Shown here in pieces: positions 16,203 to 23,668 of a stretch of DNA of 64,000 bases. The notes under the pieces were generated by a model that saw only the letters and a program-made list of their open reading frames with translations, was not told where the DNA came from and ran no database searches. Each line of letters starts with the position of its first letter. The stretch's first letter is position 1. Both the position numbers and the translations under genes were made by a program. Source of the DNA: Maricaulis sp963975345 (GTDB taxonomy: Bacteria; Pseudomonadota; Alphaproteobacteria; Caulobacterales; Maricaulaceae); NCBI RefSeq assembly GCF_963975345.1, contig NZ_CAXBGE010000007.1, positions 62,001 to 126,000 of the forward strand. The letters run 5' to 3'.

Positions 16203-17345
16203 TCACTCGCTGCGCGCCGCCGCCTCGGCCACGCCCTGATCCCATTTCGCCCGAAACTCGCGCCGAAACGCCTCGTATTCACCCGCTGCAATCGCAGCCC
16301 GGATGCGGGCCATCAGGTGTTCGAAATAGGCGATATTATGCCAGGACATCAGCATGGCCGAAAGGTATTCGCCTGATTTGAAAAGGTGATTGAGATAGGC
16401 CTTGGAATAGTCGCGGCTGGCGGGGCAATCGATTTCCGGCGCCAGGGGCGTGTCATCCTCGATGAATTCGGCGCGCTTGATATTGATCGGGCCATAATCC
16501 GACCAGGCTTGTCCATGGCGTCCGGAGCGGGTGGGCAGGACGCAATCGAACATGTCCACACCGCGCGCGACGGCCTCGACCAGATCGATCGGCTTGCCGA
16601 CCCCCATCAGATAGCGCGGACGTTCCACGGGTAGATGCGGCGTGGTGAAATCGAGCACATCGCACATCTGCTCGAAGCCCTCGCCGACCGCGAGGCCGCC
16701 AATGGCATAGCCGTCAAAGCCGATTTCCTTCAATCCTTCAGCGGATTGACGCCGCAAATCCTCGAATACCGAGCCTTGGACAATGCCGAACAAGACCTGG
16801 TCGTCGCGGGTTCCGAAGGCGTCTTTGGAGCGTTGGCCCCAACGCAGGGAAAGTTCCAGCGAGGCCTTCGCTTCGGCGGGGGTGCAGCCGAAGGCGGTGC
16901 ATTCATCGAGCTGCATCGAGATGTCGGCACCGAGCAGGTCGGCCTGGATTTCGATGGAACGTTCGGGGGTTAGGTGATGTTTCGAGCCATCGATATGGCT
17001 TTGAAACGTGACGCCCTGCTCGTTCATCTTGCGCAGTTTGGACAGTGACCAGACCTGGAAACCGCCACTATCGGTCAGGATCGGGCCTTGCCAGGCCGAG
17101 AATTTGTGCAGCCCTCCCAAACGTTTGACCCGTTCGGCGCCGGGACGGAGCATGAGGTGATAGGTATTGCCCAGAATGATGTCGGCCCCTGTCCCCTTGA
17201 CCTGATCCATATAGAGCGCCTTGACGGTGCCCGCCGTGCCGACCGGCATGAAGGCCGGGGTGCGGATATCGCCGCGTGGGGTTTTCAGGACACCGGTTCG
17301 GGCCGCCCCGTCTCTGGCGTGGATATCAAAGGTAAAGACGCTCAT
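16203..17345 (-). CDS. tgt: tRNA-guanine transglycosylase with degenerate zinc site
   Basis: 380 residues. Exchanges guanine-34 of GUN-anticodon tRNAs for preQ1 in queuosine synthesis. The TIM-barrel motifs are intact: Asp92 in 'TDSGGFQVWS', 'SMQLDECTAFGCTP', 'GYAIGGLAVGE', and the nucleophile Asp264 in 'GVDMFDCVLPTRSGRHG'. The odd point is the zinc site. The family's CxCxxC...H is reduced to Ile305-x-Cys307-x-x-Ser310, with only the His of 'SWHN' (His336) and one Cys remaining. In Zymomonas-type enzymes this zinc stabilises the C-terminal subdomain and dimer. It is expressed behind queA with a 4-base ATGA overlap, so the two pathway steps are coupled. Confidence 0.95.
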   Translation of the reverse strand: MSVFTFDIHARDGAARTGVLKTPRGDIRTPAFMPVGTAGTVKALYMDQVKGTGADIILGNTYHLMLRPGAERVKRLGGLHKFSAWQGPILTDSGGFQVWSLSKLRKMNEQGVTFQSHIDGSKHHLTPERSIEIQADLLGADISMQLDECTAFGCTPAEAKASLELSLRWGQRSKDAFGTRDDQVLFGIVQGSVFEDLRRQSAEGLKEIGFDGYAIGGLAVGEGFEQMCDVLDFTTPHLPVERPRYLMGVGKPIDLVEAVARGVDMFDCVLPTRSGRHGQAWSDYGPINIKRAEFIEDDTPLAPEIDCPASRDYSKAYLNHLFKSGEYLSAMLMSWHNIAYFEHLMARIRAAIAAGEYEAFRREFRAKWDQGVAEAAARSE

Positions 17346-18400
17346 CGCGCGCGCTCCAACAGGCTGGTATCCCCGTAGGAATAGAATCGGTAGCCGTTTT
17401 CAATGGCATGGGCATAGGCGCGCTGCATGGTTTCGAGGCCCGCCAAGGCGCTGACCAGCATGAAAAGCGTCGAGCGTGGCAGGTGAAAATTGGTCAGAAG
17501 CGCGTCGGTGATGCGGAAATCATAGCCGGGCGTGATGAAAATCTCGGTGTCGCGGCTGCCGGATTCGATACGGCCAATCTCCGGTGCCAGGCTCTCCAAA
17601 GTGCGCAGCGCAGTGGTGCCGACGGCGATGACGCGGCGGCCCTGTAACCTTGCCGAATTGATGGCGTTAGCGGCCTGCTCGCTGACCGTACACCACTCGC
17701 CATGCATGTGGTGGTCTGCTGTATCTTCGACCTTTACCGGCAGAAAGGTGCCGGCGCCGACATGCAGGGTGACATCGCAGCGCTCGACACCGCGATCCGC
17801 CAACGCGGCGAACAGACGCTCGGTGAAATGCAGACCGGCAGTCGGGGCGGCGACGCTGCCATCTTCGCGTGCGAATAAAGTTTGATAATCCTCGACATCC
17901 GCCGCATCGACACTTCGCTTGCGAGCAATATAGGGCGGCAAAGGCGGCACACCGGTCGTGGCAATCGCCTCATCGAGCAAAGCGCCGGACAGATCGAACG
18001 CCAAAAGCGTATCGCCGCCCTCGGCCCTTTCGATCACTTCGGCGGAAAATCCCTCGAATTCGATCCTGTCGCCAATCCTGAGCCGCTTGGCCGGGCGCAC
18101 GAAGGCGCGCCAGCGATCCGGTCCGGTGCGCTTGTGCAGATTGATCTCGCACTGCACCGCGCCGCCGCCGCCCAGTTCGCGCGCGGCGCGCGTGCCGGTC
18201 AGCGCGGCGGGGATAACGCGGGTATCATTGAACACCAGCAAATCACCGGCCCGCAACAGGTCCGGCAGATCGAGCACCTGCCTGTCGGCCAGACCGCCGG
18301 AGGTATCGACATGCAGCAGCCTTGCCGCATCGCGGGGCCGCGCCGGGCGCAAGGCAATACTGGCCTCGGGCAGGTTGAAATCGAAATCATCTACGCGCAT
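17342..18400 (-). CDS. queA: S-adenosylmethionine:tRNA ribosyltransferase-isomerase
   Basis: 352 residues from the Met at 18400 ('MRVDDFDFNLPEASIALRP', the usual QueA N-terminus); the longer upstream reading is not needed. It converts preQ1-tRNA to epoxyqueuosine-tRNA using the ribosyl part of SAM. Typical blocks include 'GDLLVFNDTRVIPAAL', 'VAAPTAGLHFTERLF', 'LHVGAGTFLPVKVEDTADH' and 'TNFHLPRSTLFMLVSA'. Its stop overlaps the tgt start (ATGA), so queA-tgt form a two-gene queuosine operon. Confidence 0.96.
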   Translation of the reverse strand: MRVDDFDFNLPEASIALRPARPRDAARLLHVDTSGGLADRQVLDLPDLLRAGDLLVFNDTRVIPAALTGTRAARELGGGGAVQCEINLHKRTGPDRWRAFVRPAKRLRIGDRIEFEGFSAEVIERAEGGDTLLAFDLSGALLDEAIATTGVPPLPPYIARKRSVDAADVEDYQTLFAREDGSVAAPTAGLHFTERLFAALADRGVERCDVTLHVGAGTFLPVKVEDTADHHMHGEWCTVSEQAANAINSARLQGRRVIAVGTTALRTLESLAPEIGRIESGSRDTEIFITPGYDFRITDALLTNFHLPRSTLFMLVSALAGLETMQRAYAHAIENGYRFYSYGDTSLLERAR

Positions 18401-18483
18401 CCGCAGGGGTCTAGCTTCGGACTCACCGCTTCGCAATCTTTGCGGTGTAGTAGAGGGGGTGAACGCCAAACCGGATCGCCGCC

Positions 18484-19506
18484 TTGCGCCATACAATCTC
18501 TGCCCTGCTTGTCCTTGCCCTGTTGATCGGCCTCGCCCTCGTGATCACCCTCGCCCCGCTATGGCGCGGCTTTGATGCCTTGCGCGAGATCTGGCCGATC
18601 CTGGTCGGCCTCTCAGTGCTCGCGGCGCTGTCCTTGCTCGGTAATCGCCATCGGCAGGCGCGCTGGATCGGCCTTGCCGCCACGCTCGTCATCATCGCAC
18701 CGGGCGTTGACGAAAGCTGGCGCGCCGTGTCAGCCACGCTCAATCCGGCAACCCAAAGCGCAGCGGGCCCCGGCGAGATTGATCTACGGATCGGTACCCA
18801 TAACATGTGGGGCCGCAATGCCTCGCCGATGGCAGCGGCAACGCTGCTGCCGCCACGTGCGCCCGATATCCTGGCGCTGCAGGAGGCCTTCGGAAAGGCA
18901 CGCGACGCCGCCGATGCGCTGGAAGCGCAATACGCCTTCGCGGCGCATTGCAGATCCAACCGGCTATTGAGCAATCTGCCCATTTTGGCTTCCGGTTGCG
19001 TCGCAGTTCCACCCGCGATCCGTGCCGCCGCGACCATCGCCTGCGACTGGGAGATTCCGCCTGCCGTCTGGGCCCGGATCCAGATGCCCGATGGCGGTGA
19101 AGCGGTGTTCGTGACGGTGCATCTGACCTGGCCCTTCCCCGACGCGACCCAGGACTGTCAGCGCCGCGGCCTGTCGCGCGGTCTGGCACGATGGCCACAG
19201 GACCGGCTCGTCGTGATGGGTGATTTCAACGCCGCCGCACCGGCCTATGCCCTCTCCCGGCTCGACCGCGATCTTGGCCTCGAGCGGCGCTCGATTGGTA
19301 TCGCCACCTTCCCGTCCGAAGGCCGCTTCGAGCAAGCCGACTGGGGCACGCCGCCCTTCGCACCGATGATGCTGGGGATTGATCACATCTTTGCCGGCAC
19401 GGCCTGGCAAACGGTCTCGATTGAGGCCGGACCCAATACCGGCTCCGATCACCGGCCTCTGCTGGCGACCCTGCGCCTGCGCGCCGCGCCCGCCGCTCAG
19501 CCGTGA
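18484..19506 (+). CDS. Membrane-anchored endonuclease/exonuclease/phosphatase (EEP) family protein
   Basis: 340 residues. The only in-frame start after the upstream stop is a TTG at 18484, so the N-terminus is tentative. Two or three hydrophobic segments (about 7-25, 36-53 and 60-73) precede a DNase I-like EEP domain with 'GTHNMWG', 'DILALQEAFG', 'VVMGDFNAA', 'GIDHIFAG' and terminal 'GSDHRPLLATL'. These are the metal and catalytic residues of the fold. The domain should face the periplasm. Members hydrolyse phosphodiesters of nucleic acids, sphingomyelin or phosphoinositides; the substrate is unknown. Its 3' end overlaps the convergent AhpD-like gene by 10 bases. Confidence 0.85.
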   Translation: MRHTISALLVLALLIGLALVITLAPLWRGFDALREIWPILVGLSVLAALSLLGNRHRQARWIGLAATLVIIAPGVDESWRAVSATLNPATQSAAGPGEIDLRIGTHNMWGRNASPMAAATLLPPRAPDILALQEAFGKARDAADALEAQYAFAAHCRSNRLLSNLPILASGCVAVPPAIRAAATIACDWEIPPAVWARIQMPDGGEAVFVTVHLTWPFPDATQDCQRRGLSRGLARWPQDRLVVMGDFNAAAPAYALSRLDRDLGLERRSIGIATFPSEGRFEQADWGTPPFAPMMLGIDHIFAGTAWQTVSIEAGPNTGSDHRPLLATLRLRAAPAAQP

Positions 19507-20102
19507 GACCAGTTGTCCGGATCGCTGCTATCGCCCGGTGACAGGCCAAGCTCCTCGCCGACCAGGCTGACACCGAGCCCGAGCACGGTGCGATTGGCAT
19601 AGGCGAAATAGGCCGCGACCTGATTGATCTCAAGAATCTCACCATCGTCGAAACCGGCCTCGCGCAGGCCGGCGATATCGGTCTTCTCCATGCCGGCCGG
19701 ATTGCGCGTCAGCTTGCGGGCATAGACCAGACCAGCTGCCTCCCGGCGCACGAAGGCCGAGCCGAGATTATCGCTCTCCAGCGCGCTGCGGATCTCCGAC
19801 GCGCGCGCATCATCGCCGAGCAAACGCTTGAGCCCGGCGAAATGATGTTCCAGACAGTAGCCGCAGCCATTGAGCAGACTGACATAGACGCCGATGGTTT
19901 CCAGATAGGCCGTGTCGAGCCGGTTGGCACCGTGATGCAGCACCGCCTTGTAGAGCGCCATATGGCCCTCCAGCGTGTGCGGCCGCAGCCCGTGAATGGC
20001 CAATACATGATCAACCTGGCCCTTGGGCCCGGCGATACGGTCATAAAGGGCTTTCAGACGGCCTGCCGCCTTGTCCGCCCCGATCATCTCAATCCAGCTC
20101 AT
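19497..20102 (-). CDS. AhpD-like carboxymuconolactone decarboxylase-family (peroxidase-related) protein
   Basis: 201 residues. The redox motif Cys-Gly-Tyr-Cys is in 'LLNGCGYCLEHHFAG' (residues about 75-90), followed by the helical 'GLVYARKLTRNPAGM', typical of peroxidase-related members of the CMD/AhpD family. Such proteins reduce peroxides or partner with alkyl hydroperoxide systems; the actual electron partner is not indicated. It is a single-gene unit whose upstream side opens onto the repeat-rich 20.1-20.7 kb region. Confidence 0.9.
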   Translation of the reverse strand: MSWIEMIGADKAAGRLKALYDRIAGPKGQVDHVLAIHGLRPHTLEGHMALYKAVLHHGANRLDTAYLETIGVYVSLLNGCGYCLEHHFAGLKRLLGDDARASEIRSALESDNLGSAFVRREAAGLVYARKLTRNPAGMEKTDIAGLREAGFDDGEILEINQVAAYFAYANRTVLGLGVSLVGEELGLSPGDSSDPDNWSHG

Positions 20103-20198
20103 GAGTAACAGCCTCGCCGGATGCGCGATTCAGGCAAGTAAAATCGTGATCGGGGCGCGCGGGAGGGTGGCTTGATCCCCCCGAATACTCAAACCGAT

Positions 20199-20373
20199 GT
20201 CATCCCTGACGGATGCCCCGCGGACGCGGGGCGCAGATCAGGGACCCAGAACCTCCATCGCGACACCAACTTGATGGGTTCGAGCAATCACGCACGCAAC
20301 CAGACGTCGGGCGTCTGGGTCCCTGATCTACGCCCGGATCACTGACGCGTCCGGGCATCCGTCAGGGATGACA
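20199..20373. repeat. Imperfect palindrome of about 175 bp (GTCATCCCTGACGGATGC element)
   Basis: The left arm (about 20199-20250) and right arm (about 20314-20373) are near reverse complements. Each carries TGTCATCCCTGACGGATGC at its outer end and GATCAGGGACCCAGA at its inner end, with a GC-rich segment that has diverged between arms. The element lies within the non-coding stretch 20103-20676. It looks like a dispersed intergenic repeat of the kind common in alphaproteobacteria; no other copy is in this window. Confidence 0.8.
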
Positions 20374-20446
20374 AACTGTAATGATTTAAAGTGAGTAGGC
20401 CCTGCGCAGGGCCAAACCCCGCCTTGAAAACCATGCCGGGATCCGG

Positions 20447-20525
20447 CCAGACAGGACTTGTCTCGTCAAGGGTGAAACCGCGAAGCGGCGCCTTCGGCGC
20501 CCTTGACGAGACAAGTCCAGTCTGG
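20447..20525. repeat. Inverted repeat, 26-base arms with one mismatch
   Basis: The arms CCAGACAGGACTTGTCTCGT... (20447-20472) and their reverse complement (20500-20525) differ at one base. The inner 19 bases are perfect. The 27-base centre holds a further small hairpin (GGCGCCTTCGGCGCC). The flanking sequence (about 20395-20600) has no convincing gene; an 80-codon open frame on the minus strand reads only low-complexity Arg-rich sequence. Confidence 0.75.
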
Positions 20526-20610
20526 CGACCTGCTTGGCAAGGGTTTCAGGGATGGCTCTGCCCGGGGTGGGCGCGTTTTCACTGAGTTTATGGGTCCTTG
20601 GTCTGTTGAA

Positions 20611-20633
20611 ATAGGTGCCTGTCACCATTTATT
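20611..20633. repeat. Single GGTGCCTGTCACC motif next to the islet
   Basis: ATAGGTGCCTGTCACCATTT at 20611-20630 is an AT-flanked GGTG-CCTGTCACC motif, reminiscent of the GGGACAGG arms at 3.0 and 9.4 kb but without a second arm. It lies 44 bases from the stop of the CcrM-like gene and may mark the islet's left edge. The rest of 20526-20676 shows nothing I can name. Confidence 0.4.
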
Positions 20634-20676
20634 TTTATGTCACCAACTATTCAGTGCACCTTCAAAAAGGTTCGGA

Positions 20677-22200
20677 TTAGTCGGTCCCAGAGAGGTCATC
20701 TCGAATCTGATCCCGTAGCGCCGCGATAGGTAGCGTTCCCTTACCCGACTCCAGATGCCAAAATAGCCAACCATTGCAGGAGGACGCCCCCTGAAGCTTT
20801 GCACCGACTTGGTGGATGGAGCCAGAGGTTCCGTCCGCTACGACTGTCCCGTCCGCCAAGACAACCGCGGAAAACCGGCCATCCGCACTCCAGAGCGTAT
20901 CGCCGGGGCGCACCAGACCTCTTTCAACAAGATCGCCAAAAATAATGCGCAAACGCATGCGGCTTGGCTGAGAAACTTGAAGCGCCTCGACAGAGTGTGC
21001 TCTTACGGCCGACACTCGGTTTCTGGCAACCCTCACGTAATTAGGATCGACTTCGATACCAATGAAGTGTCGCCCCAATCTCCTAGCTGCTGCCCCGGAC
21101 GTACCGGTCCCAAAAAATGGATCAAGCACAACCTCTCCGGGATTTGAAGTCGAAAGGAGAATTCGATGCAAAAGCGCCTCCGGCTTCTGTGCCGGATGAA
21201 CGCCATTGCCCTCTTTGTCTTTAATGAGCTCATTTCTAGAGCAAACTGGTAAGGTCCAATCGGAGCGCATCTGCACGCCATCATTGAGGGCCTTCATCGC
21301 AGCATAATTGAAAGTTGGTTTAGCATCCTTGCTCTTCGCCGCCCAGATCAAAGTCGCGTGCGCGACTGTAAAGCCTGTACCCTTGAAATTCGGCAATGGA
21401 TTAGACTTGCGCCAGATTACATCGTTCATAATCCAAAAGCCCGCCGCTTGAACGAGAGCGCCAATTCGAAAGATATTTTCGTAGCTGCCAATCACCCACA
21501 ATGCGCCGCTCGGCTTCAGTACTCGGCGGGCTTGTGCCAACCAATTCGCCGAGAATAGATCATAAGACTCAACACCGTCGCCGCCGTCCCATGACCGGCC
21601 GACATCGGCCTCACCCGCGAAAGTGCCGCAAGGTGGATCTGCTACGACGAGGTCGACGCTATTATCCGGAAACGTTCGCATAATTTCAATGCAGTCACCT
21701 TGAATGACTTCATTGACGGGCAATCCTGTTGCAACATTAATATCAGGTGTGATGACATCTTCAAACTCATAATCTGCTTGAATAACCTCAAGCTCATCGC
21801 CGCCCGACCTCATTTCAGATTCTGAAACTACGCTCTCTTTGCCAATATACTTTCTTATATCCCTCGCCACTGCGGACGCCGCTGGATATTCGGGCAATAC
21901 TGCTTCTAAAAATCGCTCTAACTGAAACTTATTTCCAATTATCAAGCCATTTGATTTGGAGTAAAATGCTGAGACGGGTCGATCGCCTATATATAATACC
22001 CTCTGATCATTAGTCCCAATAACAAAATCATCCGGGTAGACAAATATCTCTTCAAAATTCAATATGGTATCTGATTCACTTTTTTGCACGAAGTTTGCTG
22101 ATGGATCCCCTTCTTCATTAAAGAAGATAGGAATTGCAAACGCATCCCCAATCGCGGCCGCATGTATTGCACCTTTGCAACGATAACTTTCCATTATCAT
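20677..22200 (-). CDS. CcrM-like adenine methyltransferase homologue with DPPC motif and RAMA domain
   Basis: 507 residues from the ATG at 22200, which overlaps the upstream stop as ATGA. Residues 1-160 form an extra N-terminal region with no recognised motif. Residues about 164-400 align closely with CcrM (GANTC N6-adenine methyltransferase): 'ALWVIGSYENIFRIGALV', 'NDVIWRKSNPLPNFKGTGF', 'NDGVQMRSDWTLPVC', and SAM motif 'LDPFFGTGTSGAAARRLG'. Residues about 415-505 match the CcrM C-terminal RAMA/DNA-contact domain ('GLVRPGDTLWSADGR', 'GSIHQVGAKLQ', 'CNGWLFWH'). Unlike CcrM the catalytic DPPY is DPPC (Cys191), and about ten residues after it are missing. The 5' third is AT-rich, whereas the 3' part is nearer host composition, which suggests a chimaera. 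It may be a catalytically altered enzyme or a DNA-binding regulator. Confidence 0.85.
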   Translation of the reverse strand: MIMESYRCKGAIHAAAIGDAFAIPIFFNEEGDPSANFVQKSESDTILNFEEIFVYPDDFVIGTNDQRVLYIGDRPVSAFYSKSNGLIIGNKFQLERFLEAVLPEYPAASAVARDIRKYIGKESVVSESEMRSGGDELEVIQADYEFEDVITPDINVATGLPVNEVIQGDCIEIMRTFPDNSVDLVVADPPCGTFAGEADVGRSWDGGDGVESYDLFSANWLAQARRVLKPSGALWVIGSYENIFRIGALVQAAGFWIMNDVIWRKSNPLPNFKGTGFTVAHATLIWAAKSKDAKPTFNYAAMKALNDGVQMRSDWTLPVCSRNELIKDKEGNGVHPAQKPEALLHRILLSTSNPGEVVLDPFFGTGTSGAAARRLGRHFIGIEVDPNYVRVARNRVSAVRAHSVEALQVSQPSRMRLRIIFGDLVERGLVRPGDTLWSADGRFSAVVLADGTVVADGTSGSIHQVGAKLQGASSCNGWLFWHLESGKGTLPIAALRDQIRDDLSGTD

Positions 22201-22979
22201 GGGACAAACAACATTTTGCTTTCCATCCAAATGTGAACAGCATCTCGAATTTGCCTTTGCCGTGCATCTATGCTGTCCAAGTCTAATTCATACGGAATCA
22301 ACTCCGCATTATGCTTCTTCGCGAAAGACTTTACTTCGCCGTCTTGACATGCCGTATCGGGAGCAACCAACGCTAACAAGTTATCAGAGTCTATCTTAAT
22401 TGGGTACTGGTAACACAACTCGATAGTCGCAGACCTTTGATCGTAATTCACTGAAATCTGAGTTTTGCAAATGTCGACAAACCCTTGACTGTGAAAGTCC
22501 AAAGTAGCTATTTCATTTTCTACATTGTCACGTAACTTCATGGAATAATAGGCCTTATTGCTTCCAAAAAACGCGGAAACGAGCTGACCGGGAACACGAT
22601 GCATTGACTTGAATGCAAAATCTTCCAATGGGAACGCTCCCACAGCCTCACCATAGATTTTTTCATATCCACCCGAATCGAACGGAAATGCGAAACAAGG
22701 GGGGGGGAGCCTTTTATAATCCAGAACAAAACAAAAGAGGGCTGAACGTATCGCACCGCTATAACCCTGCACACCGGACGGACGATAACTTGGCTTTCCA
22801 TAAAAATGGAATGAGGCCGACGCCTTTATATTATCATCAAAATCGCCAACCTGGATTTCACCCGTATCAAGAATGCCCAAAAATCGTCGCCCGATGCAGG
22901 TGTGCATAACGGGCATAGTTGGCTCGGCGGCCGGATAGGACGCTACGAACTCCCTGAAGCGATGCGAAGCACTTGCCAT
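22197..22979 (-). CDS. Uncharacterised islet protein coupled to the CcrM-like gene
   Basis: 260 residues from the ATG at 22979, which has GGAGG six bases upstream. No signal peptide or membrane segment is visible. The N-terminal part has 'HTCIGRRFLGILDTGEIQV' (about 26-44) and 'FHFYGKPSYRP', which loosely recall His-T/S...Tyr layouts of ADP-ribosyltransferase-like folds. This is a weak impression, not a family assignment. The C-terminal third ('VAPDTACQDGEVKSFAKKH') looks like a separate nucleotide- or partner-binding region. Base composition is clearly AT-richer than the window, and the gene is coupled (ATGA) to the methyltransferase homologue. A run of nine C lies in the coding strand. Possible roles are a defence effector or a toxin; function unknown. 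Confidence 0.72.
   Translation of the reverse strand: MASASHRFREFVASYPAAEPTMPVMHTCIGRRFLGILDTGEIQVGDFDDNIKASASFHFYGKPSYRPSGVQGYSGAIRSALFCFVLDYKRLPPPCFAFPFDSGGYEKIYGEAVGAFPLEDFAFKSMHRVPGQLVSAFFGSNKAYYSMKLRDNVENEIATLDFHSQGFVDICKTQISVNYDQRSATIELCYQYPIKIDSDNLLALVAPDTACQDGEVKSFAKKHNAELIPYELDLDSIDARQRQIRDAVHIWMESKMLFVP
22699..22707 (-). repeat. Nine-cytosine tract inside the islet gene
   Basis: Nine consecutive G on the plus strand (C9 on the coding strand) encode Leu-Pro-Pro-Pro within the first 40% of the islet protein. Homopolymers of this length are prone to slippage and could switch the reading frame on and off. Confidence 0.85.
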
Positions 22980-23152
22980 TGCCAACCTCCACGTGCGCGA
23001 GACTTCTCGATTTCGTCCTAAACTTCAACCGAATTGACCAGTTTATTGCGTGGACCGATGACATCAGCGCGACGGTGCGTCCACGATAGACAACGGCGGG
23101 CACCCATTTACTCCCGGATCGAGCGAGCTCAACTCAACTTCCCCCAGCCAAC

Positions 23153-23184
23153 AAAAAGCCGCGACGCCCAACGGCATCGCGGCT
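23153..23184 (-). terminator. Intrinsic terminator of the gyrA-coaD-cyclophilin operon
   Basis: On the minus strand an 8-base stem AGCCGCGA/TCGCGGCT (23177-23184 with 23157-23164) encloses a 12-base loop and is followed by TTTTTG. It lies 27 bases past the stop of the small cyclophilin gene. Confidence 0.8.
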
Positions 23185-23210
23185 CTCCATTTCAGCACAT
23201 ACGCCGGGGC

Positions 23211-23663
23211 CTAAACCTCAACAATGCTCGCCTTGACGATCTTGCCGGGCTTTGCCGGTGGCTCGCCCTTGGGGATTTTGTCGACGTGTTCCATGCCGGA
23301 GATCACTTCGCCCCAGACCGTGTACTGGTTGTCGAGATAGGGCACGGCATCCAGGCAGATGAAGAACTGGCTGTCGCCGCTATTCGGGTCGGATGAGCGG
23401 GCCATCGACATGGTGCCGCGCACGTGTTTCTCGGCAGAAAATTCGGCCGGGATCTTGGTGCCCGATCCACCCATGCCATTGCCATTGGGGCAACCGCCTT
23501 GGGCGACGAAGCCGTCGATCACGCGGTGAAAATTGAGGCCATCATAATAGCCTTCTTTCACCAGTTCGGTGATGCGGGCGACGTGTTTCGGCGCCAGATC
23601 GGGACGCAGTTTGATCGTCACATCACCCGTTTCCAGGGTGAATACGAGTTGTTCTTCAGCCAT
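23211..23663 (-). CDS. Cytoplasmic cyclophilin-type peptidyl-prolyl isomerase
   Basis: 150 residues without a signal peptide. The cyclophilin core is intact: 'GLNFHRVIDGFVAQGGCPNG' with the catalytic Arg, 'GTMSMARSSDPNSGDSQFFI', and 'DNQYTVWGEVISGMEHVD'. It catalyses cis-trans isomerisation of Xaa-Pro bonds in the cytoplasm (PpiB class). It follows the exported cyclophilin gene by five bases and shares the operon terminator. Confidence 0.95.
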   Translation of the reverse strand: MAEEQLVFTLETGDVTIKLRPDLAPKHVARITELVKEGYYDGLNFHRVIDGFVAQGGCPNGNGMGGSGTKIPAEFSAEKHVRGTMSMARSSDPNSGDSQFFICLDAVPYLDNQYTVWGEVISGMEHVDKIPKGEPPAKPGKIVKASIVEV

Positions 23664-23668
23664 TGAAT

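Noticed and set aside
20386..20628. 80-codon frame in the repeat region
   Set aside because: Arg-rich translation of an inverted repeat, no ribosome site or family; more likely repeat sequence than a gene.
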